From: Thalassia testudinum
Taxonomy: Eukaryota > Streptophyta > Magnoliopsida > Alismatales > Hydrocharitaceae
NCBI GenBank assembly: GCA_037157565.1
Contig: JAZHRO010000014.1
Location: 100,037,501 to 100,101,500 of the forward strand
Reading direction: 5' to 3'
DNA: 64,000 nucleotides
The notes under the pieces: generated by a model
What the model saw: the letters and a program-made list of their open reading frames with translations, nothing else
Databases searched by the model: none
Told to the model about the DNA's origin: nothing
In this document: one piece after another, positions 55,270-64,000 of the stretch
How positions within the stretch are numbered: the stretch's first letter is position 1
How the letters are laid out: every line of letters starts with the position of its first letter
Program-made: the position numbers and the translations under genes

Positions 55270-56656
55270 TTACACATCGTCAGGGTTGAAAATATCATAA
55301 GGGTCCTGGTAGAAGGTTGGTAGTTTCAAGTCAATAGGAATCCTTAGATCCAAAATTGTATTTCCCTTAGAAGTAGCCTCCCATATTTTGTTTTTGAAAT
55401 TTCTACCCTCCAAAAGTAGGGTTTCCAGGACCTCCAGATTGTTGTACACCCCATCTAAAATATCCAAGTTAAACAATTGTGATTGAATCAGGATTGACTT
55501 GGGTACAATGATTTCAAAATTATCATCATTCAGCTCTTTGGGGTGTGGTTGAGGAATGGGGCTACTGATTGAATCTTCCAATAAATCAAGATTTCTATCC
55601 TCCAAGTTAGCCCCAACTGAATCAAATTCCTTAATTATAGGGCCCTCAAATGATTGATTAGATTCCTTTGTCCCATTTGTCTCACTAAAATCATCTTCCT
55701 TAAGTGAGACTTCACGAAGAAATTCTTCACCCTCAGAATTAAAGAATTCTTGATCCGCATTTATATATGTCTCAAAATCATATATCATTCCCTTATCTAT
55801 GGAGACATATTTCCACATTCCCTGGCTAAGGGATCTCGGGTGAGAAAATCACATCACCCTCAATAGGTTACTCTAGACCAATCTGGTCACCCCTAGTCTA
55901 ATAAAATTTGTCCCTCCCAACAGGTGCCTGAGTGAGTTCTGACATTGGCTCTCCTGAAAGGGGTTCATCCTGAGAATCATCCCAAGATTAGACTAAAGCA
56001 ACCACAAACTTCATCCTTAGTCTTGACAATTTCCCAAGTAAAAGATTACCCGAAACCTTATCTTCAACATCTTGGAGCCAATCCAATAAAGAACTATTAA
56101 GCTCATCAATCATTTTGATCATAGGCTCCAATGCTCCCCTGTAGGGTGTTGGCTGAGTTTCCAAAGATCATATGGTGTTCCTCAAGTTATCCAACACCCT
56201 ATCTTGGGCCCAGTTCACTTGAACTAAACAGTTTGGTCCAGGGTTGGGTGGGTTTGGGTTCAATCTAGGGGAGTCAAGGAATTGAGGTTCTTGGAGCCCT
56301 CTCTGATAATAGGCCATTTCAGGTTGTTCAAAGAAAGGTGATGACCTATATCTAGTATAATCCTGAGGAGGGTAGGTGTTATAATCATCATTTCCTTCCT
56401 AATTATAGATCAGGTTGGTTTATTCATAAGACGATGGTGATCTATAATCGGTGTAGCTCTAGGAAGAATAATAATCATAACCATGATGTCTAGGATTAGG
56501 TCTTGGACATTGAGATCCGGAATCATATCCCCAATCAAAGTTATCCCGACTAGTGGATGGGTATTCATAAGTCAAATCGGGATAGTAGTCATCTTGGGGA
56601 TAAGTGGTGGTAGGAGGGTAGGAGTGGAAATGTGAGTAGGAAGTGGAAGGATCCAT
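55270..56656 (-). pseudogene. Degenerate Tyr/Pro-rich then acidic ORF of X2
   Basis: On the minus strand it starts with ATG at 56656 (MDPSTSYSHFHSYPPTTTYP), a Tyr/Pro/Ser-rich region followed by broken frames with Pro/Asn-rich and then Leu/Asp-rich parts. The C-terminal frame 55818-55270 is 182 codons, strongly acidic, ending near FYQDPYDIFNPDDV. Stops interrupt the middle. It has the same order as the P ORF (3560-4334), with shared blocks such as NFEI. No known retrotransposon domain is visible. A Gag-like role is possible from its position but unproven. Confidence 0.5.
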
Positions 56657-57061
56657 GGCAAAGCGGGAGGAAAAAAAGAAAAGAAAGGTGCCCTGCAGTA
56701 CAAACAATTCAAACCTATCCTTAAGCGGGTAGCCTAAAGATCTATAGACTCCCAGAATCCATCATAAGATTATGAATGATTTAGTCTACTTTTATCTAGT
56801 CAATCCAACCAGTTAGAGGGAGGGATTGGAGAGAAGGTACTTCCCTTGGCTTTCGCCTTAGGTTCCTTTGATACCCCCCAACCATGGTCATTTGACACTA
56901 CTCCCCTATCTAGACATCAAATGGACCAGTAAAAGCAGGTTAATCGAAAACAATCTCAATCTGAACCCTGAAGAGAGATTCAATCCATAAGGCTTAGGTT
57001 TGTATGTGCTCTAGAATGTGATGGGCCCTTTAGTTAGGTTATGTGCTTAATGACCAATTGA
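56657..57061 (-). other. X2 leader, part 1
   Basis: From 56786 this matches window positions 1-300 (X1) closely. No ORF is called. The last bases, ATTGA (57057-57061), are the left TSD of the solo LTR that follows. Confidence 0.6.
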
Positions 57062-59725
57062 TGATAACATCATCATCAGCCATAACTAGCTTTAATTAGT
57101 TAGAATCAATTGACAAATGCTCCTACATAACCGCCAGAGAGTCATAATTCATTACATATCCTTCTAAGAAGAATACATTAAATCAGGGGTAAATGTAAAA
57201 TTTAACATCATATCCTAAATGTAGAGTAATCATGGGGTTTCCCAAAGGTTAAATGAAGATCAAATGAGCATTAATGACTAATAAGAGGGTACATGCAGAT
57301 AGAAATAGGTTTTCGTGCATTTTAAGAATTAATGGACATCCGAAACCCTAATTTCAGACCTGCTTAATTAACTGAGGTTCCGATCATGATAAAATTCACC
57401 TAAACCTTCTAAAAATCATATAAAAATATTCCATAAGGTTTGGTATCTTTGATTTGACCATGGGAACCCATTTTGACCTAAAATAGTGTCTTAGATAAGA
57501 AGTTTTCCTAATTTAGGTTTCTACGTAAATTACCCAATCAAAATTAGTCAAAACCAAACTCTAGTTTGCATTTTGGTCCAATTAGACTCTTTCTCTTTCA
57601 CATAAGCCCTTATCTTTTGAAATCCTTGCGAACAGCCCCCTAACTTTTTCATCTTCTTCGCATTTAGGTCCCTACTGCCATGGCCATGTGAATAAGCTGT
57701 CGTCGACCTTCAATCAAGGAGTTCTCCCTGATTTCACGCTTAATCTCTTCCAAAATTGGAAGGGAAACTCCTGAAGAGATCATCTTCAATCTGAGCCGCA
57801 TCTTGGGCTCTAATTCTAGCCCAAAACTTAATGTGAACCCTTTGAAATCAATGGTTTCCTATTACATGAAAGCTCCAAGCTTCCAAGCTTGGTTTCCAAT
57901 CTTGGAATGCCCCTCTAAGGCCTATAAAAGATCCCCTGATGCAAACCTCACCTCCTTAGCTTGATTTGGAGGTTAGAATCCCCTTCTTCACTTCTCCCCG
58001 ACCTCCGTCTCCACCAACTCCGGCGATCCTCTTCGACTGCCCTCTTCACTCGCCATCACAAACAATAGTCAGTGGGCTCTCCTTCCTCTCGCTCCTCTGC
58101 ACGTTGCAATACCAGCGAGTGTCCTATACCTCTCCTCATCGTCGCCGTTCTCCCACCAGAGATTTCATCTTCTCCGACATCAACCTGACAAAACTGATGC
58201 AGATCCCCTCCCCTTTCATCCAATAGCTAGCATAATGTCTTCCTTTACCTAGTTAGATTAGTTTTAGCTCCTTAAACCCCTATTTTGACCACTAACACCA
58301 CCACACACCGTCATCTTCTCCATCTCCAACCGCACCTCCGGTGAGGTCTCCCCGACACTCCACTGTACCACACGCCTCGCCAACACTTCTTACACCTACG
58401 CCTCATCCACCCAAACCAAATCCCCATCCTTATTCACCGTTTAATCCACTCACACGACTCCCCGAACACCCATTGTTGCGCAACCAAATCCACCTTCACC
58501 AGCCACCTACAACCACCCTCGCAACATGCCACCGCCACCAACACCCTCGTCGCATCCTTACGACTCTTCTGAGCTTTTTAACCAGGGCTTTTAGCTTGTA
58601 TTTTGTATTTTAGGTCCTAGTTGAAGCCCTGTTGCCGCGTCATCTTCTATAGCCATGTTCATCGAGCCACATCCATGTTCTTCATCCAATCCACCTCCAA
58701 GCCATGCGGACCCATCCCAGGAAGACCTCCAGGTCCTCAATTGAGGATCCCAGTTGCACAGCTATGCCAATTGAAAGCATCTCCCTCAGCAAGATGTTGC
58801 AACCTCGTGCAAGGGAAATAGCAGTGGGAATAGTCCCACACCAGCGAAGGAAGAAGGCACAACTATGCATAAAGTGATTTCATGAACTGGCCTTACTGCC
58901 CAATCACTTAAGGGGTGGGGTCCTTCACACCCCCACACATACCCGTTAACTCGCCTATGCCACTCCTTGCCTGCGACCCATGCACGCAGGCCTGGACACT
59001 ATTTGAGACCCGTATACCTGAGTATGAATCTGACTATGCACTGGGTTTGAGAGAGAAGGAAAAGGGGAATTTGTGAGAGAGCGGGGGGGGGGGGGGTGTT
59101 TGCTCCTCTGTGTATGTAGATCGCACTTAGTCGCTGAAGGTCCCTTGTGCTGTGAAGGAAAAAACTCTGAAGAAGAGAAGGGTCATGCCTCTGAAAAAAG
59201 GAAAGTCTGAAGAAGAAAAGGAGAAGGAAAGGAGAAGGAAAGCTGAAGCAAAAGAAGAGAGGCTTAGCTTTGAGAAGCCTAGTCATTTAAGTCATCTGAT
59301 GATAAATGCCTGACTTCTAATTTGAGTTTATTTGAGATACTGTTGCATCATTTAAGTAATATGGTTAAGGTTGAAATGAAATATTGTATGCATACTTAAT
59401 TAAGAGGATTAGTGGTGATCTAAATCACCATTGTTTTTTATTCTCTTTTCTTTTTTTTCCATGCAATCTCTAGATAACTAGAATTTCATTGAATAAATAA
59501 TGTGATAGGTTATTATTCATTGAATATCTCTTTTGTCCTTCAATTATGGTGCTCATTTATATGTAATTAAAGATTAGTGCATGAATTCCATATTTGCTCC
59601 CTGTGTTCAATCTTGGACTTCAACTTAGATTCTGAGTAATAAATTTTATCTGTTGATTAAGCTATTTAGGAGGCTTTGCCATAACGAAATGACTTAAAAA
59701 CTCCTATCTAGCCCATTCAACATCA
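57062..59725 (+). mobile_element. Solo LTR, plus orientation, in X2
   Basis: It starts TGATAACATC and ends CAACATCA. Flanks ATTGA and ATTAA (59726-59730) differ by one transition, and X1 (about 285-310) shows the uninterrupted sequence, so the boundaries are firm. It is related to the Athila LTRs in inverted orientation (for example the GCTCCTACATAACC stretch). TATAAAA at 57924-57930, U5 box at 59597-59620. A G14 run lies at 59083-59096, and the sense-strand purine-rich tract at 59140-59275. Confidence 0.8.
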
Positions 59726-60519
59726 ATTAAAATGTGTGTATGCGCAACCATGGTTTTCAAATAAGGTTATTTTATGATGTGTCTTTTATGGTTTAACCTT
59801 GTTTAGTAGCTTTTAGGGTTTAATCTTTAGGTTCGTTTAATCATGCTCAGTATAACACTTCAAATTTTGAAATCACAAGTGATGATATATTCCTTTTAAA
59901 ATAAAAAATAATGTGGAGTGCCTGGTTCAGCCCTAAAAATCAACCCTAGAGAGCAAGCTACTAAATGAATCAAATTTTAATTAAAGTGGTGCGGCCCAAA
60001 CAACTCAATCAATTGGTCTATTCACACCATAGTTTAAGCCCCCCAAATGTTTAACCTAGTCAAATTTCTACTCACTTATTTGTGTATTGAGTTAAGGTGT
60101 ACCGGATCCACAAGTCAGATTCCAGTTAAGTGGTAGAATCAGGAAGAGTGCACCTTAGTATGTGGGTGTTTATGGCATTATGTTTAATTGAATAGGACAA
60201 TCAAATTAGATTTTATATATATATATATATATATACGGAAGGTGAGGTGAGGTGAAGAGACAATCAAACAATTAGATCTATCCTAGGGTTTATAAAATCA
60301 CCTAGGTTGATTTGGGTTTGAGTTATTAAGTGATCGAATGAAATCTAGGGAGTAGGTGGTGGGGGAAAACTTACAAAACCTTCATCAGCACTTTTCTCCA
60401 ATCTAATCGCTCTGGCCAACCATGGAAGAGTACCTGCAATCACAACAAGATCAGAGAAAAACTGAGATAAAAGTTAGGTAAGGTGGAAAATGTAGGAAAT
60501 AAAACATAAGAGCGTTGCC
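59726..60519 (-). other. X2 leader, part 2
   Basis: This aligns with 300-670 and 23259-23672 of X1. A (TA)11 microsatellite lies at 60214-60235. No gene is seen. Confidence 0.6.
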
Positions 60520-60537
60520 TCCCCGGCAACGGTGCCA
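60520..60537 (-). other. Primer binding site of X2 (tRNA-Asp)
   Basis: On the minus strand TGGCACCGTTGCCGGGGA matches 17 of 18 positions of the tRNA-Asp complement. It lies three bases inside the 5' LTR, which starts at 60541. Confidence 0.85.
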
Positions 60538-60540
60538 AAA

Positions 60541-61021
60541 TGGTCGATAAGAAATCGAGCATGGAAAATACGCATTGTAGTATATGTTGTAATCTCGCTA
60601 CCAGATAAATTTATAACCGAAGCTCGAGGTGAGCCCCAGGTCGAACATGGAAAGGCGAACATTTGGTTTTGAAAATCTGCATTTGCTTTTATTTGTTTTT
60701 AGTGTTTTTATCTGTTGTGATTTTCTTGGTACTTTTATAAGATAGGATATCAAGTGAAATAATTATTATCTAATCTAATCTACTCTAGCAGAATAAGAGA
60801 GAGAGAGAGAAACAATCAACATATATGTTCAATAAGGGTTTACTACAAATAGAAAAGTGGAAAACTACATTAGAAATCAAATAAAAGATAGAGAGAGGTG
60901 AGAAGAATCCCCCTCGACGGCTACTTCAAGGATGACTTGCTTTGACGACACCTGGACAAAGGTGGTGAGAGGCTGGACGACGAAGAACGAAATAGAAGGA
61001 TGGAGGACTGGGCAAGATGGT
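60541..61021 (-). repeat. 5' LTR of X2, U5 side
   Basis: It begins TGGTCGATAAG next to the primer site. It is similar in layout to 23694 onward but clearly diverged. ACGCATTGTAGTATA near 60571 and the U5 box (60629-60655) are present. It breaks at 61021 for a solo LTR and resumes at 62672. Confidence 0.7.
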
Positions 61022-62149
61022 TGATGAACACGTTTTGGATGGTAGAAATCAGGGTTTGGAGGAACCCTTCATCGTAGTCGCAAAACTTGTTATCAAATAC
61101 AATTTTTACTGAAACACCAAGGGAGTCCCGGGTCAAACACAGGGAGGCAACGTTCGCTTTACTTGAAAACCATGCTTCATTTTGTTTCTTTTTGGAGTTG
61201 TGATGCTCTTTTTTTTTTGTTTTTGAAATAGAAAGACAAGCAAAACAAATTCACAAGAGAGATGGAATCAAATATGATATATTGCACAAATGTCTATTAC
61301 AATATTCTACAAAAGCAAAAAAGAAAGGGAGGTGAGAAGGAATCTCCTGAATCGGCTGTTCGGCGAGACAACGGTGCCTGGTGGAAGCTTGGACGAAGGA
61401 GTTGAGGAGCAGGATGACAGAGGTGAGATGCAGGAGGAAGCCAGGTAGAGGAATGCTTCACCGAGGCTCTGGAATGGAGGTGAGGAGGCAAAAGTGGTCT
61501 GCTATCAGAATGGAGGTGGGAGGATGGCTCCAAGGTGACCTGTGAAGGTGATGGGATGAGGAACCAATATTTGGTGGGATAAAGGAATGCTACACTAATA
61601 GGAGGCCTTTGGAGCTTGAGAGTAAGCTCTAATGGAGCTTTGGTAGGCTACTAGAGCTTAGGAGTAGGTGGGAGTAGAGTAGGTAGAGATGGTTTGGAAT
61701 GGGGGGGTGTAGGGGTGTTTATATAGTGGTGGAATGGAGGTGGTTTGCATGCACAAGCCTTTAGTGACATTTAAGATGTCACTAGAGACCCACCAGAGTT
61801 GTGATTGGCATGGATTAAGCATGGACGGCAGTGATCGCTAGAGGAAAACATGTGCTCGTAACCGTTTGAAATCCACTTCGCTGGTGCACGCGCTGGCAGT
61901 CGTTAGATGAGGCATAGCATGGCTAAGGCTCGCCCGCAAATCACGCGCGATTCGATTTGAAGCGCATGCCTCATGCGATTGCAAGGATTGGGCAGTGGGC
62001 GCCGCTCCTAGTGGTCTTAAATGCATGCCCCAGATGGTGCGCGTGCAATCTGGTGTGCACCCTCATGTCATTGGGTGACATCAGATCACTCGTGGAGAAT
62101 CTCAACCACTCGATCGAGATCGAGCAGCCCTATTGCAGTTGGCACTGGA

Positions 62150-62225
62150 GTAGGTGTGGCAAATCGAGGCTCGAACTCGTGCTCACTGTTTGAGAGTGCT
62201 TGTCCTCACCATTACGCCAAAGCGA
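62150..62225 (-). promoter_or_regulatory. tRNA-like segment in the minus-strand solo LTR
   Basis: On the minus strand box A TGGCGTAATGG lies at 62209-62219 and box B GAGTTCGAGCC at 62168-62178, 30 bases apart. Box B differs from consensus at two positions. It is sense to the LTR and about 430 bases upstream of TATATAAA. Confidence 0.6.
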
Positions 62226-62256
62226 TGCTTTGTTGAGCAAAGGGCAGTGTGGTCAC

Positions 62257-62367
62257 GTGCACCTTGGTCTTTGGATGAAGATCCAACAGTCGAGGTGCAC
62301 CCTTGCTTGAGGCTGGCACGATGGCTCAGGTGAGAGGCAGTCTGGATGGTGCCACGTGATGTCATCT
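62257..62367. promoter_or_regulatory. Inverted repeat and G-box of the minus-strand solo LTR
   Basis: GTGCACCT at 62257 pairs with AGGTGCAC near 62300, with TTGGAT..ATCCAA nested inside, giving a hairpin of about 44 bases. At 62344-62367 GATGGTGCCACGTGATGTCATC is a G-box palindrome with CACGTG at 62353-62358 and partly decayed arms. Confidence 0.6.
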
Positions 62368-63299
62368 GGGCCATCCATCTTCATCTTCTTGTAGAGGGTG
62401 CTACGGAGCTCTGATTAAGGTGATTTTTGCGTTGGCAGATTGTGATTATCACTCTGGATTCATCTGTACGGCTAGATTCTTCATTCGAAGCCCATAAAGA
62501 TGTCGCACTACTTCCTTGCCATGTAAAATGGAGGAATTAATAGACATAAAATGCAACAATCCTAAATGACATGCAATGGATGTTATGCAGTATTTATAAC
62601 ATGATATGCAATGCTAAGCCTAGGAACTATCATAAATAAGCATTTTATCATGAATTCATGTGTGTTTATCAATGGCATCGCGATGAGGATCTACTTCTAG
62701 ATCGACGTGAGAGGACAACCACAGGATGCTACACGAAGGGGGTGAGAAGAGGGAAAATATTTTACTTTTCCACTTTAGGGAGCATCTCGGGCTTGGGACC
62801 AGCTCCTTAGAGCTTTGGAGGAGGTGAGGGAAGAAGAGGAAGAGATGGTTTGAGAATAGGGGGTGTAGGCGGCCTTTTAGAGTGGAAAAGAGAGAAGATG
62901 GCAAATCATTTGGCACATGGTGGATTAAAGCCACGTGCAAGGCACACACCCACGTGCAGCTCTGGCGACACTCGCGTGCGTAGCTGTGCTTGCGCTGCTG
63001 GCATCATGCGAGGGATGGTCTCCACCGTTAGATCTTCATTGAAGGGTTTAATCCGCATGCACCCACTCTTCATACCACAAGCATCGCACGTCAAATCGAA
63101 TGTCATCGCGTGCGTATCGCACTACGCTCATCCACAAAGCCACGAAGACATAGCTGTTACCACTTGATTGCGATCATGCGGCTAAGATCGCACACCTCCG
63201 TTGATGTTGAAAAGTGAGAGTTGTGCCTCAGCAGACGTGGCTCCTTCTCTCCCTTTTGATCTTCATCGTGTGGAGGAATTAAATCATCTGCACACTCAT

Positions 63300-63365
63300 G
63301 AATCGTAAGTTGAACTCACGCTTCTCCTTGCGAGTGTACTCTCTCATGCACTGTATAATGACACC
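63300..63365 (-). promoter_or_regulatory. Possible decayed tRNA-like segment in the X2 5' LTR
   Basis: A weak box B, GAGTTCAACTT, reads on the minus strand at 63307-63317. Box A is not convincing. It is listed because it lies where the other LTRs have a clear tRNA-like segment, between the inverted repeats and the TATA box. Confidence 0.3.
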
Positions 63366-63380
63366 TAAGGACGAGCATGG

Positions 63381-63582
63381 ACCATTGGATCAAGATCCAA
63401 CGGTCAGGAATTTCACATGCATTATCTTCTTTGAAGATGCAAAGGCAAGACCAGAGGGCTAATCTAAGCCATTGGATTTTGATCCAACGGCTGGGATTAA
63501 TGGTGTGTGGGAAGGAACAGGCTACGGTTAGTCCTGGGTGGTTTGGATGGCTAGGATGGCACCATGTGGAACCATCCTGGCC
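63381..63582. promoter_or_regulatory. Two inverted repeats and a G-box relic in the X2 5' LTR
   Basis: ACCATTGGATC..GATCCAACGGT (63381-63404) has one mismatch. AGCCATTGGAT..ATCCAACGGCT lies at 63467-63492. The palindrome around 63565 keeps long arms (GGCTAGGATGG against CCATCCTGGCC, one mismatch) about a CATGTG centre. Confidence 0.5.
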
Positions 63583-64000
63583 GTCCATCTTTTTCTACTC
63601 GTAGATGACGCCATAGATATTGAATTGGATCGATTTTTGCACCATTGTGCTGCGATCATCGATTTGGACCCATCCATGTAGTTGGATTTGTCGTTTGAAG
63701 CTCCGAGTTAGCTCACCTTGTCCCCTAGCCATTGATCTTCCTCAAACTGCATATGATGCTACAGAACTTGAATCAAGGCAATTTCAGAGGCATTAGACTC
63801 CGATTGTCACCCTAATTAGATCCATTTGGTTGGATCTTCAATCCGAGGCCCCAAAATATATCTCCTTCTCCCTAGCCACAATAAGAAGCAAATTAACCTT
63901 TAATTTATACAACCTATTCTAAATGCAAAATGATGCAAGCTATGCAATATTTATAATATGGAATGCATCTATAAGCTTAGGAACATGCATAAATAGGCAT

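Larger units (their letters stand above)
53529..60540 (-). mobile_element. Element X2 internal region (non-autonomous, Athila-related)
   Basis: On the minus strand it runs from a primer site (60520-60537) to a polypurine tract (53529-53542, sense TAGGCATGGGAGTA). It is interrupted by a solo LTR at 57062-59725, leaving about 4.3 kb. It has one degenerate ORF and no pol gene. Its 3' noncoding part matches P in inverted orientation, including the twin motif and internal polypurine-like motif. Confidence 0.75.
61022..62671 (-). mobile_element. Solo LTR, minus orientation, in the X2 5' LTR
   Basis: It starts TGATGAACACG and ends GTTTATCA. Flanks ATGGT (61017-61021) and ATGGC (62672-62676) differ by one transition, and the related shared LTR reads through this point with ATGGC near 24194. 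It has a U5 box (61121-61149), TATATAAA on the minus strand (61718-61725), a tRNA-like segment (62150-62225), a hairpin-forming inverted repeat (62257-62300) and a G-box (62353-62358), in the same order as P. Confidence 0.8.
62672..64000 (-). repeat. 5' LTR of X2, U3 side (runs off the window)
   Basis: This aligns in parts with 24195-26276. The window ends at AAATAGGCAT; the shared LTR has 25 more bases after that point. TATA-like TCTAAAAGG on the minus strand near 62872-62880, weak tRNA-like segment (63300-63365), inverted repeats (63381-63404 and 63467-63492) and a G-box relic (63554-63577), again in the common order. The middle part, 62900-63300, is diverged and holds no gene I can support. 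Confidence 0.65.

Noticed and set aside
59083..59096. G14 run as a quadruplex or structural signal
   Set aside because: A single homopolymer may be slippage or a sequencing artefact; nothing around it supports a function.
60214..60235. (TA)11 run as an origin or regulatory element
   Set aside because: It is an ordinary microsatellite in degenerate leader sequence.

Overview
The window is nuclear DNA of a flowering plant (species not identifiable) and is transposable element almost end to end. I see no host protein-coding gene, no rRNA or functional tRNA gene and no CRISPR array. The plant call rests on three things: plant Ty3 (gypsy) elements of Athila type with primer sites complementary to tRNA-Asp, a plant L1-type LINE, and a plant RTE-type LINE with a (TTG)n tail.

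The layout is nested, and target-site duplications (TSDs) let it be unpicked. The base layer is a minus-strand pair of large non-autonomous Athila-related elements. X1 is internal sequence at 1-670 and 23259-23693. X2 is internal sequence at 53529-57061 and 59726-60540. They share one LTR (23694-26276 plus 53498-53528), and X2 has a 5' LTR from 60541 running off the right edge. A plus-strand member of the same family, P (671-23258), sits in X1; the 3' LTR of P is split by a complete minus-strand Athila-like element, Athila1 (8412-22181, TSD GGCAT). An L1 LINE sits in the shared LTR (26277-53479, perfect 18-bp TSD). The L1 is interrupted by an LTR (26542-28361), a solo LTR (28414-30149) and a second Athila-like element, Athila2 (31501-52258). 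The integrase gene of Athila2 is broken by a solo LTR (36773-43853), which is itself broken by an RTE LINE (40715-43730). This makes a five-level nest. More solo LTRs lie at 5427-7542, 57062-59725 and 61022-62671.

All coding regions are pseudogenes. Gag, protease, RT, RNase H and integrase of both Athila copies carry frameshifts and stops. The RT catalytic loop is deleted in Athila1 and is FMDE in Athila2, and the L1 has YADN in place of YADD. P and X instead carry one unfamiliar ORF, with a Tyr/Pro-rich start and an acidic C-terminal part, found independently in both.

The most interesting signal is regulatory. Several diverged LTRs of the P/X superfamily carry the same ordered U3 module: a G-box-centred palindrome, an inverted repeat around GATCCAACGG, a tRNA-like segment with box A/box B (Pol III type) in sense orientation, then a TATA box. 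Other shared structure includes a U5 box (CTCCCTGTGTTCGAC type), an internal polypurine motif after the coding region, and a twin repeat in the 3' noncoding part of P and X.
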